Position numbers and translations under genes: made by a program | Source: Treponema sp. | GTDB taxonomy: Bacteria; Spirochaetota; Spirochaetia; Treponematales; Treponemataceae | DNA: 58,122 nucleotides | Direction of reading: 5' to 3' | NCBI GenBank assembly: GCA_024693715.1 | Contig: JAILKS010000024.1 | Location: 1-58,122, forward strand | In this document: positions 44,801 through 52,908 of the stretch, piece after piece | Layout of the letters: each line of letters begins with the position of its first letter | How positions within the stretch are numbered: position 1 is the first letter of the stretch | Notes under the pieces: model-generated | Database searches by the model: none | Told to the model about the DNA's origin: nothing | The model's input: the letters and a program-made list of their open reading frames with translations, nothing else

Positions 44801-46825
44801 TTCACCTTCGCCTTCACCACCGTTTCCAAGTTTATCTGTTGCATAGAACTTAAATGTCGGCTGAGATTCAGTCTGTACCCAGTTCTTCAAGGTTGCCTTA
44901 GGAATTGTTAAAGTTCCAACACCTGTTGTTGCATTTACAGAAATTGCATTTGTTCCTACTACCCACTGAAGATTCTGTGTACCTATTTTTGTAGTTATTT
45001 TATATTTACTTGAATCAATTCCAAGTCCGGAATCCTTATATGCCCTGAACTGAATTGTAAGGTCGCTTTCTTCAAAATTATGAACTGCAAGTTCTTTGTT
45101 TGGAGAAGTAATTTCTACGCTCGGTCTGATATTATCTCCAAGAATGATAAACGGTTTATTAATATCGTTTCCGTCTGCATCACGAAGGAAAATCTCAAAA
45201 TATTTTGTTTCCTTAGCAGTAGATGTTCCATTCTTGTTTTTAAAGTCTGACAGAAGCTCCATTGAAACTTCAAACAACTGCTTTTTCCAGCTTCCCTGAC
45301 TCTGTGCAGTACCAAGCTTTTTATACCAGATTACCTCATTTGTACCGGAAACAACTGTTTTTGCAGTTGTATTTCCTTCATACTGTGCAAAAAGAGCCTT
45401 TGCCCTTTCTGATTTTTTATCTGCAGTATTATTTGCAGCATTCGAAGGATCATCAGGAATATAAATGATTTTTACAAAATCAGAGCCTTTAGAGTCAAGA
45501 CTGTAACCTGTAATTTTAAAACTTGTTCCGCTTCCACCACTTACAATTTCCGGTATAGTATTCTGCTGTGGAGATTCAATAAATAACAAAGGTTTACTTG
45601 TATCTGTTACCTTTACAGAAATCTTTCGGCAGTTCCATTTTTCAGTTCCACCGTTTTCTTTTGCATCCTTTGCAGCTACATAAAGATACATCTGAGTAGG
45701 AGTTCCAGGAGCCGTAATACTAGGACAATCCTGCTGTGTTACCTTATTACCGAAAGATGTTCTTTTTACAATAGGATAATCGTCTGTCGAAGTTCCACCG
45801 AAAACTGTATTTCTATAGGTAGCGTTTGAAATAATCTGTGATTCAGTGTAATTTACCGAAGTGTCCGTAAGGGCACAATAATATTCAGACAAACCGTCAT
45901 CATCAAAAACGTCTAATGGAATTGAACTTCCAACACTTACAGTAAGTTCTCCATTTTCTACATTATTAATCTGGAATCCAGGCTTATCACTTTCAGGCCA
46001 CCAGATAAAATATGCTTCTGTATCGCCTTCACTTTCATTATAGTTTATAGGGTCATCATTATCTCTTGATTCATACTTTACCCTCATATAATGCTTACCG
46101 GAACTCAAACCCTTTGCTGCGAATTCTGCGTGAGTAAAAGTAAATACCGGAGAATACATTGATTTACCTTCACCAATATATGTAGTTTCGCCGGCTCTTG
46201 CAGTTACTGTCTTTTCAAGCACCGGAGTTTGTGTACCGTCTTCATAAAGCTTGATGGTAATAGTGTCTATATTCATCGCATCATAAAAACTTGCATGAAG
46301 ATTAACAACTTCATTCTGCGGTACATCCTTGTTTACCGAAAGCGTATAGTCAAGATTTTCAAGATATTCCTTATCTTTAAGGTTTACAGGCTTATTATTT
46401 CCACGTTCTACGTACCATCCGCTTCCCTCAGGCGCATGCTCGTCTACAAGAAGTGTTATGTTTCTTGCAGATTTTGTCGAACTGTTGCCGAATTCATCAT
46501 AAGCACAACAAAGGAAAGTAATTTCACCTTCCTCTTCCTGTGGAAGATTCATTTCAAACTGCCAGTCATTTCCTGTAATTGCTGCGTTTCCGTAAACTTT
46601 TCCGGATTCCTTGTTAGAAACAACAACCTTCGTAACTCCCTTATTATCCGAACAGGTACCGCGCAAAATAAAATTCAACGGCTGATAAGAGAATTTTTCA
46701 GGAGAAGTAATAGTAAGAACTGGTGCTTCAAGATCAATCTCTTCACCAAGACCTGTTTCACATCCAGTGAACGTAAAACAGCCGATAATACATGTTAACA
46801 ATAATACTCTTTTAAATACATTCAT
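41849..46825 (-). CDS. Giant multi-domain surface lipoprotein with Ig-like repeats (paralogue 2)
   Basis: 1658 residues. The lipobox is FTFTGC (Cys22), and the mature start CETGLGEEIDLEAPVLTITS is clearly related to paralogue 1. Ig-like units, then repeats such as GEGTYKQGDILRFKVTFTKQ, NYCTKDKVIRATVKFSEPV and DGYYSAGSTINFTIDFNEQI (about 760, 860 and 1040), and AYYSTNGGISWSQYN. The C-terminal region (about 1430-1658) ends YPLNSYGGATYITGMNYW and has the same layout as paralogue 1, but the sequence has diverged. No enzymatic motif is seen. It is the first gene of the pair; the Shine-Dalgarno is weak. Confidence 0.85.
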   Translation of the reverse strand: MNVFKRVLLLTCIIGCFTFTGCETGLGEEIDLEAPVLTITSPEKFSYQPLNFILRGTCSDNKGVTKVVVSNKESGKVYGNAAITGNDWQFEMNLPQEEEGEITFLCCAYDEFGNSSTKSARNITLLVDEHAPEGSGWYVERGNNKPVNLKDKEYLENLDYTLSVNKDVPQNEVVNLHASFYDAMNIDTITIKLYEDGTQTPVLEKTVTARAGETTYIGEGKSMYSPVFTFTHAEFAAKGLSSGKHYMRVKYESRDNDDPINYNESEGDTEAYFIWWPESDKPGFQINNVENGELTVSVGSSIPLDVFDDDGLSEYYCALTDTSVNYTESQIISNATYRNTVFGGTSTDDYPIVKRTSFGNKVTQQDCPSITAPGTPTQMYLYVAAKDAKENGGTEKWNCRKISVKVTDTSKPLLFIESPQQNTIPEIVSGGSGTSFKITGYSLDSKGSDFVKIIYIPDDPSNAANNTADKKSERAKALFAQYEGNTTAKTVVSGTNEVIWYKKLGTAQSQGSWKKQLFEVSMELLSDFKNKNGTSTAKETKYFEIFLRDADGNDINKPFIILGDNIRPSVEITSPNKELAVHNFEESDLTIQFRAYKDSGLGIDSSKYKITTKIGTQNLQWVVGTNAISVNATTGVGTLTIPKATLKNWVQTESQPTFKFYATDKLGNGGEGEGERTVILSTNPAPVAITIDKGEGTYKQGDILRFKVTFTKQVKVSGVPKLRLKYNSSDTNYKFATYESGSGSNTLQFKFTVPDGAESNKLLCDGFDIVSNNVLTDNATIKATELGENNIFTSMNGVSIFSDTKTIKLDGVTPKINNITVAAADGNNYCTKDKVIRATVKFSEPVRIEGSPALILKANSTNVSFAFENWNEDEIVFKHVVTTSDPQGTVVWAASYAFSNTGLIKDSPGNSLSLTGGKSGTSSVVIDYTAPSNAPSISPAAGTYNEAKNITLSNIEANATAYYSTNGGISWSQYNAASPESLGNGSYELMSYQQDKAGNKSSNSSKYTVSIKNLFPEVANFGIDLPDGYYSAGSTINFTIDFNEQINVSAATDLILTFASNANSSITKTVNVTVPSGNKASQLNFSYTVGASDFFNGVVVKEIAFASTVTDLYGNKPAFATTPSKLTPANCTILNSTAGGKRTGVVLDGVAPVISSYSPANNGISTITNNANFKVTLTFSENVFKETGYIILQRKGQWAIPAVMTNEEFLKYYNKMSAANKAIVRKMGSDGDDLKHGRTGIEVGPYRRTTHGLIKDGSYYIPDTSTKFVLAYDLGLYDGSAALNDGTQTGTFNVTVAQIRAALESVGYHQHKVDVASDYVTITGNKVEITFAEAVEDGREWELVIPDNAFRDDAENFYKGMNVSGSTDTYSFWSNNVAQPVVRVDRYTHGWGAKEPNSDGSFTTITVNQGKYKNANPAANTSAAIAPTGYVRARIDCETPGAAIKYSKLGINGTAWTTTAPAGVAYNAAGGTSYTFNNDGIAATNGQNKYTRQVLDDITTTAINKRGAQSYTQGADIIIGDGNYTAARKDYITAYATKSGYTDSVNGYEGVFKTIVYYTSGSQRAIVNMEGGTAPGGQACVFGFPLKDATDSNDPTNAGRYSKNMYAVDGNTRRNFAFVSYEIMSKDWAILLCNTNHARVYPLNSYGGATYITGMNYW

Positions 46826-46954
46826 AGCACTACCATTATTGATTTAAAATGACTAAATTGCAAATTCTTTTTTAGAAATTTACACTTTTACACTTAAATT
46901 TTCGGCATAATGAGGAAATTTCAACACTTTTTTCCGGAAAGAGTCTGAATCTGA

Positions 46955-47839
46955 TTAAAATTCAAAATGTTTTACGTTGAAAACACCATTTCTCTGATCT
47001 ATTGTTAATAAAGCAAATTTTCTTTTTCCAAGATAACCCTTTACACCAGTTTCTTTAAAACATCCGTGGTCATATTCCCAGCCGGTGTGAAAATGCCCCG
47101 CAAAAATGTGCTTAACGTTATTTTTTGCAAAAAGACTTAAAAGCCTGTCTGCTTCATCTGTATTTTGAATTGCAAAATAAAAGGCATTGTTCTCGAACAA
47201 AGGATAATGATTTATAACAATTTTAACGGAAGAATCATTTTTCATTTCCTGTTCAAGATTTTTTATCTGTTTTGTACCTAAAGAACCGCTTGCAGAATCA
47301 AGAAAATACCAGCCGATTTTTTTATCATCACTTCCGGTATAAAACCGGTAATAAGATGTATAAGGAAACACTTTTTCTTTATAAACATTCCATCCGTTAT
47401 TAAACACATCATGGTTACCTAATATAGAATAAACTTCAAATGTTTCGTTATTATTTTTATCTTTTGCAATCTGCTTCATTGAATTACAAAGAGCAAGAAA
47501 ATCATCATATTCTTTTTTAGAAGCAGTTTCTGTCATATCACCGACGTTGATTGCAAACAAAGGATGCAGCTGTTCATCACCTGACTCACATATTGCGGTA
47601 AACGCTTCAAGAAATTTTTCGTCTGCCCTTTTACGTGATGAGCCGAAATGAATATCCGAAACCAGTACAACAGAATAAACGGAATCTGCCTGAACATCAG
47701 TAACAGGATTTGAAATTGTTTTTATTACGGCAGCTCTTTCATTAACTCCATGCTTACGGTAAAAAGCCTGAGTAAGACCGTATTTACAGGATGTGAACGA
47801 TAAACAGAATATTAAAAAAGCCAATGTTTTCTTAATCAT
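46955..47839 (-). CDS. Lipoprotein calcineurin-like metallophosphoesterase
   Basis: 294 residues. The signal peptide ends FTSC (Cys18), and the mature start is CKYGLT. Metal-binding motifs in order: VSDIHFGSS, NVGDMTE, ILGNHDVF, NHYPL and AGHFHTGWE. It is therefore an exported, membrane-anchored phosphoesterase acting in the periplasm or at the surface; the substrate is unknown. Its ATG overlaps the upstream beta-barrel gene stop by 4 bp, and GGGAG lies inside that gene. The CxxGL start is shared with the two giant lipoproteins downstream. Confidence 0.88.
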   Translation of the reverse strand: MIKKTLAFLIFCLSFTSCKYGLTQAFYRKHGVNERAAVIKTISNPVTDVQADSVYSVVLVSDIHFGSSRKRADEKFLEAFTAICESGDEQLHPLFAINVGDMTETASKKEYDDFLALCNSMKQIAKDKNNNETFEVYSILGNHDVFNNGWNVYKEKVFPYTSYYRFYTGSDDKKIGWYFLDSASGSLGTKQIKNLEQEMKNDSSVKIVINHYPLFENNAFYFAIQNTDEADRLLSLFAKNNVKHIFAGHFHTGWEYDHGCFKETGVKGYLGKRKFALLTIDQRNGVFNVKHFEF

Positions 47840-48549
47840 AATTTTACTCCCGCACCTAAAACAATCTGAAATGTTTCGAAATATGCAGACAGCGTGAACA
47901 TATCTACATAGCGAACCTTAAGCTTGTTGAAAAAATACAACTGGTCACAAACCTTATATTCAAATCCAAGTGAAAAAACAGGAACAAGAAATCTAGGATA
48001 ATAGAAAAAATCAAAGGTTGTTACAGAGGCTTCTGCGCTAAAAAACTGATTGAACTGTTTTTTTAATGATACGGAAAAATATCCGTCGTTTATGCCAAAA
48101 GGTTTTTCCATTCCGCTTATTATGCAGAACTTAAATATATAATAAAGACTTATATCAAAAAACCAGGAATCGACAAAAACAAACTCAAAATGCGGTCCTA
48201 TCAGAAAATCAAGCTGATTACTTACATCATACAAATAACGCCAGTGAAAGAACTGTTCTGCCGCAATGTTGAACTTAAAAACATCCATATCGATAAGGGA
48301 CTGAACAGGACGGTAAATAATATTTTCAGTAAATCCGGTAAATCCGCCGTTTATGTTAAAACCAGCCTTTAAATCAATTGACTGATTTTCAGCAAAGTTA
48401 AAATCTGTTTTAAAAACAGATGATATTTCAATATGCTCCCGGGCAGCGGTAGAAGGAATAAATCCTGTACCGGCAATCTCAAGATAATTTTCTGCAGATA
48501 GCATCGACAGCAGTAAAAAAAGTGCTGCTGACAAACTCAAACGCTTCAT
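47836..48549 (-). CDS. Small outer-membrane beta-barrel-like protein
   Basis: 237 residues. A signal peptide (MKRLSLSAALFLLLSMLSAE) is followed by alternating amphipathic strands rich in Phe and Tyr (DFNFAENQSIDLKAGFNING, FEFVFVDSWFFDISLYYIF), ending in a hydrophobic strand FQIVLGAGVKL. The pattern and size suggest an 8-10-strand barrel. No family recognised. It is translationally coupled to the phosphoesterase and 10 nt downstream of pgi, with GAGG before the ATG. Confidence 0.7.
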   Translation of the reverse strand: MKRLSLSAALFLLLSMLSAENYLEIAGTGFIPSTAAREHIEISSVFKTDFNFAENQSIDLKAGFNINGGFTGFTENIIYRPVQSLIDMDVFKFNIAAEQFFHWRYLYDVSNQLDFLIGPHFEFVFVDSWFFDISLYYIFKFCIISGMEKPFGINDGYFSVSLKKQFNQFFSAEASVTTFDFFYYPRFLVPVFSLGFEYKVCDQLYFFNKLKVRYVDMFTLSAYFETFQIVLGAGVKL

Positions 48550-48559
48550 AAAAACCTCG

Positions 48560-50143
48560 TTATTTTATAAGAAGTCCGGCAAATGCTTTTAATGCGCCAT
48601 CCATGTTTCCGGAAAGAACAGTTTTAGCAAGAACTTTACCAAGCTGAACTCCTTCCTGATCAAAAGAATTTACGTTCCATGCAAAGCCCTGGAACATAAC
48701 TTTATTTTCATAATGTGCCAGTAATGCACCGAGTGCTTTCGGATCAAGTGTTTTTCCATAAATAAGGCTTGACGGACGATTTCCCGCAAATGATTTATTA
48801 GGATTTTCATCATCCTTACCACAGGCAAAAGCAATTATCTGTGCAGTAACGTTAGCGCATAGTTTTACCTGGCTTGTAGAATCTTCGATTACAACATCAT
48901 CACCAGTCTGGTTTTCTGCAAAAGCGATGAACTGAAGAGGAATGATGTCTGTTCCCTGGTGTAAAAGCTGATAGAATGAATGCTGACCGTTTGTTCCAGG
49001 TTCACCAAAAATAACAGGACCTGTTACATAGTCAATTTTTTCTCCAAATCGGTTTACAGATTTACCGTTAGATTCCATATCAAGCTGCTGAAGGTGAGCA
49101 GGGAAACGGCTTAATGCCTGACTGTATGGAAGGATTGCTGTTGCAGGATAGCCCTGAACGTTTCTTTCGTATACACCGATGAGTGCGTCCATTAAAGCGG
49201 CATTCTTTGTTATGTCCTTGTTCAATGCAAGCTTGTCTTCTTCTGCTGCACCGTCCAGGAATTCTTTAAACACCTTTGGTCCGAATGCAAGGCTCAAAAC
49301 AGCTCCACCTACTCCAGAGGTTGAAGAATAGCGTCCACCGATGTAGTCGTCCATGTAAAAGGCTTCCATGTAGTCCGGATTATGAGCAAGAGGTGAAGTT
49401 TCTGAAGTAACTGCAATCATATGTTTTGAAGCATCACAGCCTGCTTTTTTTATAAAATCCTTAACGAAGCATTCATTGGTCAAGGTTTCAAGAGTTGTTC
49501 CTGATTTAGAAACAAGAATGAAAATTGTTTTTGAAATATCAATTGCTTTACAAACAGAAGCTGCATCGTCAGGATCTACGTTTGAAATAAAATGAGCCTG
49601 CATTTTGAATGTATTGTTTTTCTTTGCCCAGTTTTCAAGAGCAAGATACATTGCACGAGGACCTAAATCAGAACCACCGATTCCAATCTGACATACTGTT
49701 GTATATTTTTCACCCTTTTCATTTACAATTTTTCCGGAATGAACATCCTTCGCAAAATCAGCAATCTTTTTTACCTGTTCTGCATAAAAATCCTTTTTAT
49801 TAACTCCATCAACAATAACGTCTTTTCCAAGCTGTCCGCGTGCAAGCTGATGAAGAACCATTCTTTTTTCACCGGTATTAATTACAGAACCATTAAGCAG
49901 TTCTTCATATTTTTCTACAAGCTGCTGTTCTTCTGCAAATTCTTCAAAGGTTTTGATTATCTGCTCATTAACCTGTTTTGCAGCATAATTGAAGGAAAGC
50001 CCACCGCCCATCTTAATATTATAATCGTTTACTCTTTTTGTAGCGTCAGAAGATGATAACTGTTCCTTTACACTTACCATTCCTTTTAAAGACATTAACT
50101 TTTTCCATGAAGCAAGTTTATCTGCATTTGACCATGTAATCAT
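48560..50143 (-). CDS. pgi: Glucose-6-phosphate isomerase
   Basis: Interconverts glucose-6-phosphate and fructose-6-phosphate. 527 residues starting MITWSNADKLASWKKL. Motifs: GIGGSDLGPRAMY, SKSGTTLETL, the PGI signature DDYIGGRYSSTSG, MESNGKSVNRFG, GEPGTNGQHSFYQLLHQGTD (catalytic Glu and His) and the terminal FDQEGVQLGK (catalytic Lys region). The ATG at 50143 is chosen because AGAGG sits 6 nt upstream; an in-frame start at 50206 would add a non-homologous hydrophobic leader. Divergent from the PTS IIA gene. Confidence 0.95.
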   Translation of the reverse strand: MITWSNADKLASWKKLMSLKGMVSVKEQLSSSDATKRVNDYNIKMGGGLSFNYAAKQVNEQIIKTFEEFAEEQQLVEKYEELLNGSVINTGEKRMVLHQLARGQLGKDVIVDGVNKKDFYAEQVKKIADFAKDVHSGKIVNEKGEKYTTVCQIGIGGSDLGPRAMYLALENWAKKNNTFKMQAHFISNVDPDDAASVCKAIDISKTIFILVSKSGTTLETLTNECFVKDFIKKAGCDASKHMIAVTSETSPLAHNPDYMEAFYMDDYIGGRYSSTSGVGGAVLSLAFGPKVFKEFLDGAAEEDKLALNKDITKNAALMDALIGVYERNVQGYPATAILPYSQALSRFPAHLQQLDMESNGKSVNRFGEKIDYVTGPVIFGEPGTNGQHSFYQLLHQGTDIIPLQFIAFAENQTGDDVVIEDSTSQVKLCANVTAQIIAFACGKDDENPNKSFAGNRPSSLIYGKTLDPKALGALLAHYENKVMFQGFAWNVNSFDQEGVQLGKVLAKTVLSGNMDGALKAFAGLLIK

Positions 50144-50268
50144 AAAGAACCTCTGATATGTAAAAATATAAGATAGTATAGTGATTTTAATGTTTTTAGT
50201 CATCAACTTTTACTTTTCCAAACCATCATAAAAAAGCATAAAATTTAGTGAAATAGGGGATTTTAATC

Positions 50269-50296
50269 TTGACAAAAAAAGCAACAAGATTAAAAT
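50269..50296 (+). promoter_or_regulatory. Promoter of the PTS IIA gene
   Basis: A perfect TTGACA (50269-50274), a 16-bp spacer and TAAAAT (50291-50296). The transcription start near 50303 falls after the ATG at 50298, so translation probably starts at ATG 50307 with a 4-nt leader. Confidence 0.55.
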
Positions 50297-50306
50297 TATG
50301 ATTACT

Positions 50307-50753
50307 ATGGACTTAAAAACAGTATTAACAACAGACACAGTAAACCTTCATTTAAAAGGGACTACTAAAGAAGAAATCGTAGATGAAATGCTCGATGTCT
50401 TATTCAAGGCTGGAAAGGTTACAGACAAAGCTGCTGCAAGAGAATGCGTGCTTGACCGTGAAAGAAAGATGTCTACAGGTATGAAACATGGTATTGCAAT
50501 TCCACACGGCAAGACAGATACAGTTACAGATTTAGTTGCGTGCATCGGTATATCTGACAATCCGGTTGATTTTGATTCATTAGATCAGGAACCATGCAGA
50601 ATTTTTATTATGACACTTTCTCCTGTAAATAAAACAGGACCACATCTTCAATTCCTGGCAGAAGTCAGTTTACTTTTCAAGAGCCCTGAAAAACGTCAGG
50701 AAATTCTTGATACTCAGGATAAAGCTGAAGTAATCAGAATCCTTACAGAGTAG
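50307..50753 (+). CDS. PTS EIIA protein of the fructose/mannitol-nitrogen (PtsN) family
   Basis: 148 residues, a stand-alone EIIA domain. RKMSTGMKHGIAIPHGKTD contains the phosphorylatable histidine (HGIAIPHGKT). It ends SPEKRQEILDTQDKAEVIRILTE, as in PtsN-type proteins. It is not fused to IIB/IIC and no sugar-transport genes are adjacent, so a regulatory role is more likely than transport. The start at 50307 (MDLKTVLTTDTV) is set by the promoter position. A terminator follows. Confidence 0.88.
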   Translation: MDLKTVLTTDTVNLHLKGTTKEEIVDEMLDVLFKAGKVTDKAAARECVLDRERKMSTGMKHGIAIPHGKTDTVTDLVACIGISDNPVDFDSLDQEPCRIFIMTLSPVNKTGPHLQFLAEVSLLFKSPEKRQEILDTQDKAEVIRILTE

Positions 50754-50783
50754 AAATCTTTTGAAAATAAAGATTGCAGTAAG

Positions 50784-50822
50784 AACGGTGGCTCAGTGAT
50801 TTTTGAGTTCACCGTTTTTTTG
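50784..50822 (+). terminator. Rho-independent terminator after the PTS IIA gene
   Basis: AACGGTG (50784-50790) pairs with CACCGTT (50810-50816), with an inner CTCA/TGAG stem, followed by a T run. It ends about 20 nt before the next start codon. Confidence 0.85.
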
Positions 50823-50841
50823 TTTAAACAAGGGTTACGAA

Positions 50842-51288
50842 ATGAAATTAGAAAAACTTTTCTACGTAAAAGAAAATAAACTTTATAGAATATCAGATGA
50901 TAAAACTGTTGATTTATCATCCCTCGAAAAAGTTCTGATAAAATGGTCGGAAGTAGAACTCGAAGATGAGCTTTACAATGAAGAATTTCTTGCAGAGCTT
51001 CGAAATAAATTAAAGCAGCTGGATGAATCAAACAGATTTGCGATTCTGATACCTGTTGTAGACAAGGAATTAAAAACAGAAGAACAGGCAGAGCTTTTTA
51101 CAAATGCATTCAATCATACTGCAAGAAGGATAAAGGACTGCGTAAGCGTTGCAGGTTTTTTTATCCCGGAAGAAATTCAAGAAATGAATTATACACAAAG
51201 CTTCACAGAAACACTTGCCGTAAAACACGAACAATACGTATATTTTACTGATGATAAAAATACCGGCTCTGATTTCGTGATGATATAA
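50842..51288 (+). CDS. Unknown 148-residue protein
   Basis: A cytoplasmic, acidic protein of 148 residues starting MKLEKLFYVKENKLYRISDD. SNRFAILIPVVDKELKTEEQ and the following helix look like an alpha/beta domain, but I recognise no family. ATG at 50842 follows AAGGG; an in-frame ATG at 50803 lies inside the terminator loop and is rejected. It sits 17 nt upstream of the transglycosylase gene, so probably one transcript. Confidence 0.65.
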   Translation: MKLEKLFYVKENKLYRISDDKTVDLSSLEKVLIKWSEVELEDELYNEEFLAELRNKLKQLDESNRFAILIPVVDKELKTEEQAELFTNAFNHTARRIKDCVSVAGFFIPEEIQEMNYTQSFTETLAVKHEQYVYFTDDKNTGSDFVMI

Positions 51289-51305
51289 TTAATATAGAGG
51301 AAATA

Positions 51306-52097
51306 ATGCCGAAAAAAACTGAAGACAAAACATTTTCAGCTTCATGTTTTATAATTGCAGTTGTTTTTATATTTTTTATTGCAGCTGCAATGGCAATTTA
51401 TATTTACGTTCCTTCAGTAGAAAAAGAAAATCCTTTCCCGGTAAAAGTTACCTTCAATATCCCGCTGACAGAAGAAGCAGAAAAAGAGCTTGAAGATAAA
51501 AATACTTACTTTACCGAAGTTTCATTTGCCGCCTTTAACAATACATCAGACAAAGGCTTGACCCTGTACCGTTCATCAAGATCCAGAAGCTCCGTAATCA
51601 CCTTTTATACGAAAATTACCGGAAACAGAGAGGTGGCAGCAGCAATCCTTTCAGAAGCGGAAAAAAACAATATTCCGGTTTCACTCGCCTTTGCCCTGGC
51701 ATGGACCGAAAGCAAGTATAAAGTCACGGCAGTAGGACATAATCTGAACGGAACTACAGACAGAGGTCTTTTTCAGTTGAACAGTGCATCTTTTCCTCAG
51801 TTGACCGAAGAAGATTTCTTTAATCCAAAAACAAGCGCAAAATACGGACTTGCTCATTTGAGGATGTGCATGAAAATGGCCGGAAATGAAGTAACTGCCC
51901 TGGCGATGTATAATGCAGGTTCGGGACGTGTACGCTCAAACATGACTCCTCAAAGTACACTGAATTATATTGGAAAAATAATTTCATATCAGAAAAAAAT
52001 TGATGATTCATTTATTCAGGAAGTCGTGACCTTTTACGAAACTCAAATTGCACCAGGCGTAAGTTCATCATTTGTTAATGATTTAAAGGAAGAATAA
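51306..52097 (+). CDS. Membrane-anchored lytic transglycosylase (SLT domain)
   Basis: 263 residues. One N-terminal membrane helix (13-34) anchors it facing the periplasm. The SLT/goose-lysozyme-like domain (about 108-235) has LAFALAWTESKYKV with catalytic Glu135, GLFQLNSASFPQ, PKTSAKYGLAHLRMCM and ALAMYNAGSGRVR, the standard motif series. It should cleave peptidoglycan to 1,6-anhydro ends, perhaps to insert flagellar or envelope structures. AGAGGA precedes the ATG. Confidence 0.9.
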   Translation: MPKKTEDKTFSASCFIIAVVFIFFIAAAMAIYIYVPSVEKENPFPVKVTFNIPLTEEAEKELEDKNTYFTEVSFAAFNNTSDKGLTLYRSSRSRSSVITFYTKITGNREVAAAILSEAEKNNIPVSLAFALAWTESKYKVTAVGHNLNGTTDRGLFQLNSASFPQLTEEDFFNPKTSAKYGLAHLRMCMKMAGNEVTALAMYNAGSGRVRSNMTPQSTLNYIGKIISYQKKIDDSFIQEVVTFYETQIAPGVSSSFVNDLKEE

Positions 52098-52171
52098 CAA
52101 TAACATTTTACGGTTTTTGAAGCATTCCCCCTGATTTCTGAGATTAAAACCAACTAACATAATCGTAAATA

Positions 52172-52189
52172 CTGTTAAATTTTTAACAA
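52172..52189. promoter_or_regulatory. Predicted Rex operator
   Basis: CTGTTAA-ATTT-TTAACAA. It matches the Rex consensus TTGTTAA-N4-TTAACAA at all but the first base, about 95 bp upstream of rex. It implies NADH-sensitive autoregulation of the rex-serC-serA transcript. Match to the consensus is seen; binding is inferred. Confidence 0.75.
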
Positions 52190-52224
52190 TATTTGCATTT
52201 TTTTCCAAAATTCAGTAAAATTCA

Positions 52225-52237
52225 GTTGAAATTCAAC
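52225..52237. repeat. Small inverted repeat upstream of rex
   Basis: GTTGAA-A-TTCAAC, a perfect 6-bp inverted repeat next to two ATTCAG copies (52209-52225), between the Rex operator and the ribosome site. Possible second operator half or hairpin; not assigned. Confidence 0.4.
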
Positions 52238-52284
52238 CTTTTACTCTTGAATTTGACTTCCCTATAAAAAGGAGACCGCGTATA

Positions 52285-52890
52285 ATGGCGACAATTGTTA
52301 GTATTCCAGAAGCAACAAGAAAGCGTATGCTTCTTCTTCTGAATCTGCTCGGTGTCTGGCCAAAGGATAAGATCACTTCGGTAGACATTAGCGGACAGAC
52401 CGGTTGGAAGGATTCGTTGATTCGTCACGATCTCTGGCTGCTTGGATACAACAAAGGAGTTTCAAACGGGTACCAGACGGTTGATTTGCGTGATGCAATA
52501 AACCAGGCACTCGGGCTTGAAGCGGAAACTAAAAACTGCTGCATTGTTGGTCTTGGACGCTTAGGTGCGGCGCTGCTTGACGAAAAGCTTACACAAGGGA
52601 GTTCCTTTGTAATTAAAGCGGGCTTTGATTCAAGTCTTAACCGAGTTGAGATTTTGAGGTCCTCGTTCCCGCTCTACCCTGCTAACCAGATGAACTGGAT
52701 CATAAAGCAGGAAGGAATCACACTTGCTGTACTGACTGTAGAAGACAAAGAAGCGCAGACTATGACAGACAGGCTTGTTGCTGCAGGAGTTTTAGGAATT
52801 GTAAACATGACGCGTACGGTGCTAAAAGTTCCGCCGTCTGTAAAAGTAGAAAATGCTTCAATCGTGAATGCGTTGAAAATTATATCTTAA
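52285..52890 (+). CDS. rex: Redox-sensing transcriptional repressor Rex
   Basis: 201 residues, the normal Rex length. The N-terminal winged helix (1-75) starts IPEATRKRMLLLLNLL and has VDISGQTGWKDSLIRHDLWLLG, the recognition-helix segment with the RxDL motif. The C-terminal Rossmann domain (82-201) has CCIVGLGRLG (89-94 is GxGxxG) that binds NADH/NAD+. High NADH releases it from DNA. AAAGGAG lies upstream of the ATG with a long (10-nt) spacing. It is the first gene of rex-serC-serA, with a Rex operator upstream. Confidence 0.9.
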   Translation: MATIVSIPEATRKRMLLLLNLLGVWPKDKITSVDISGQTGWKDSLIRHDLWLLGYNKGVSNGYQTVDLRDAINQALGLEAETKNCCIVGLGRLGAALLDEKLTQGSSFVIKAGFDSSLNRVEILRSSFPLYPANQMNWIIKQEGITLAVLTVEDKEAQTMTDRLVAAGVLGIVNMTRTVLKVPPSVKVENASIVNALKIIS

Positions 52891-52908
52891 AAGACAAAGA
52901 GGTCGATT

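Noticed and set aside
50144..50206. Upstream start of pgi at 50206
   Set aside because: The hydrophobic leader is not part of the enzyme family, and a good Shine-Dalgarno precedes ATG 50143.
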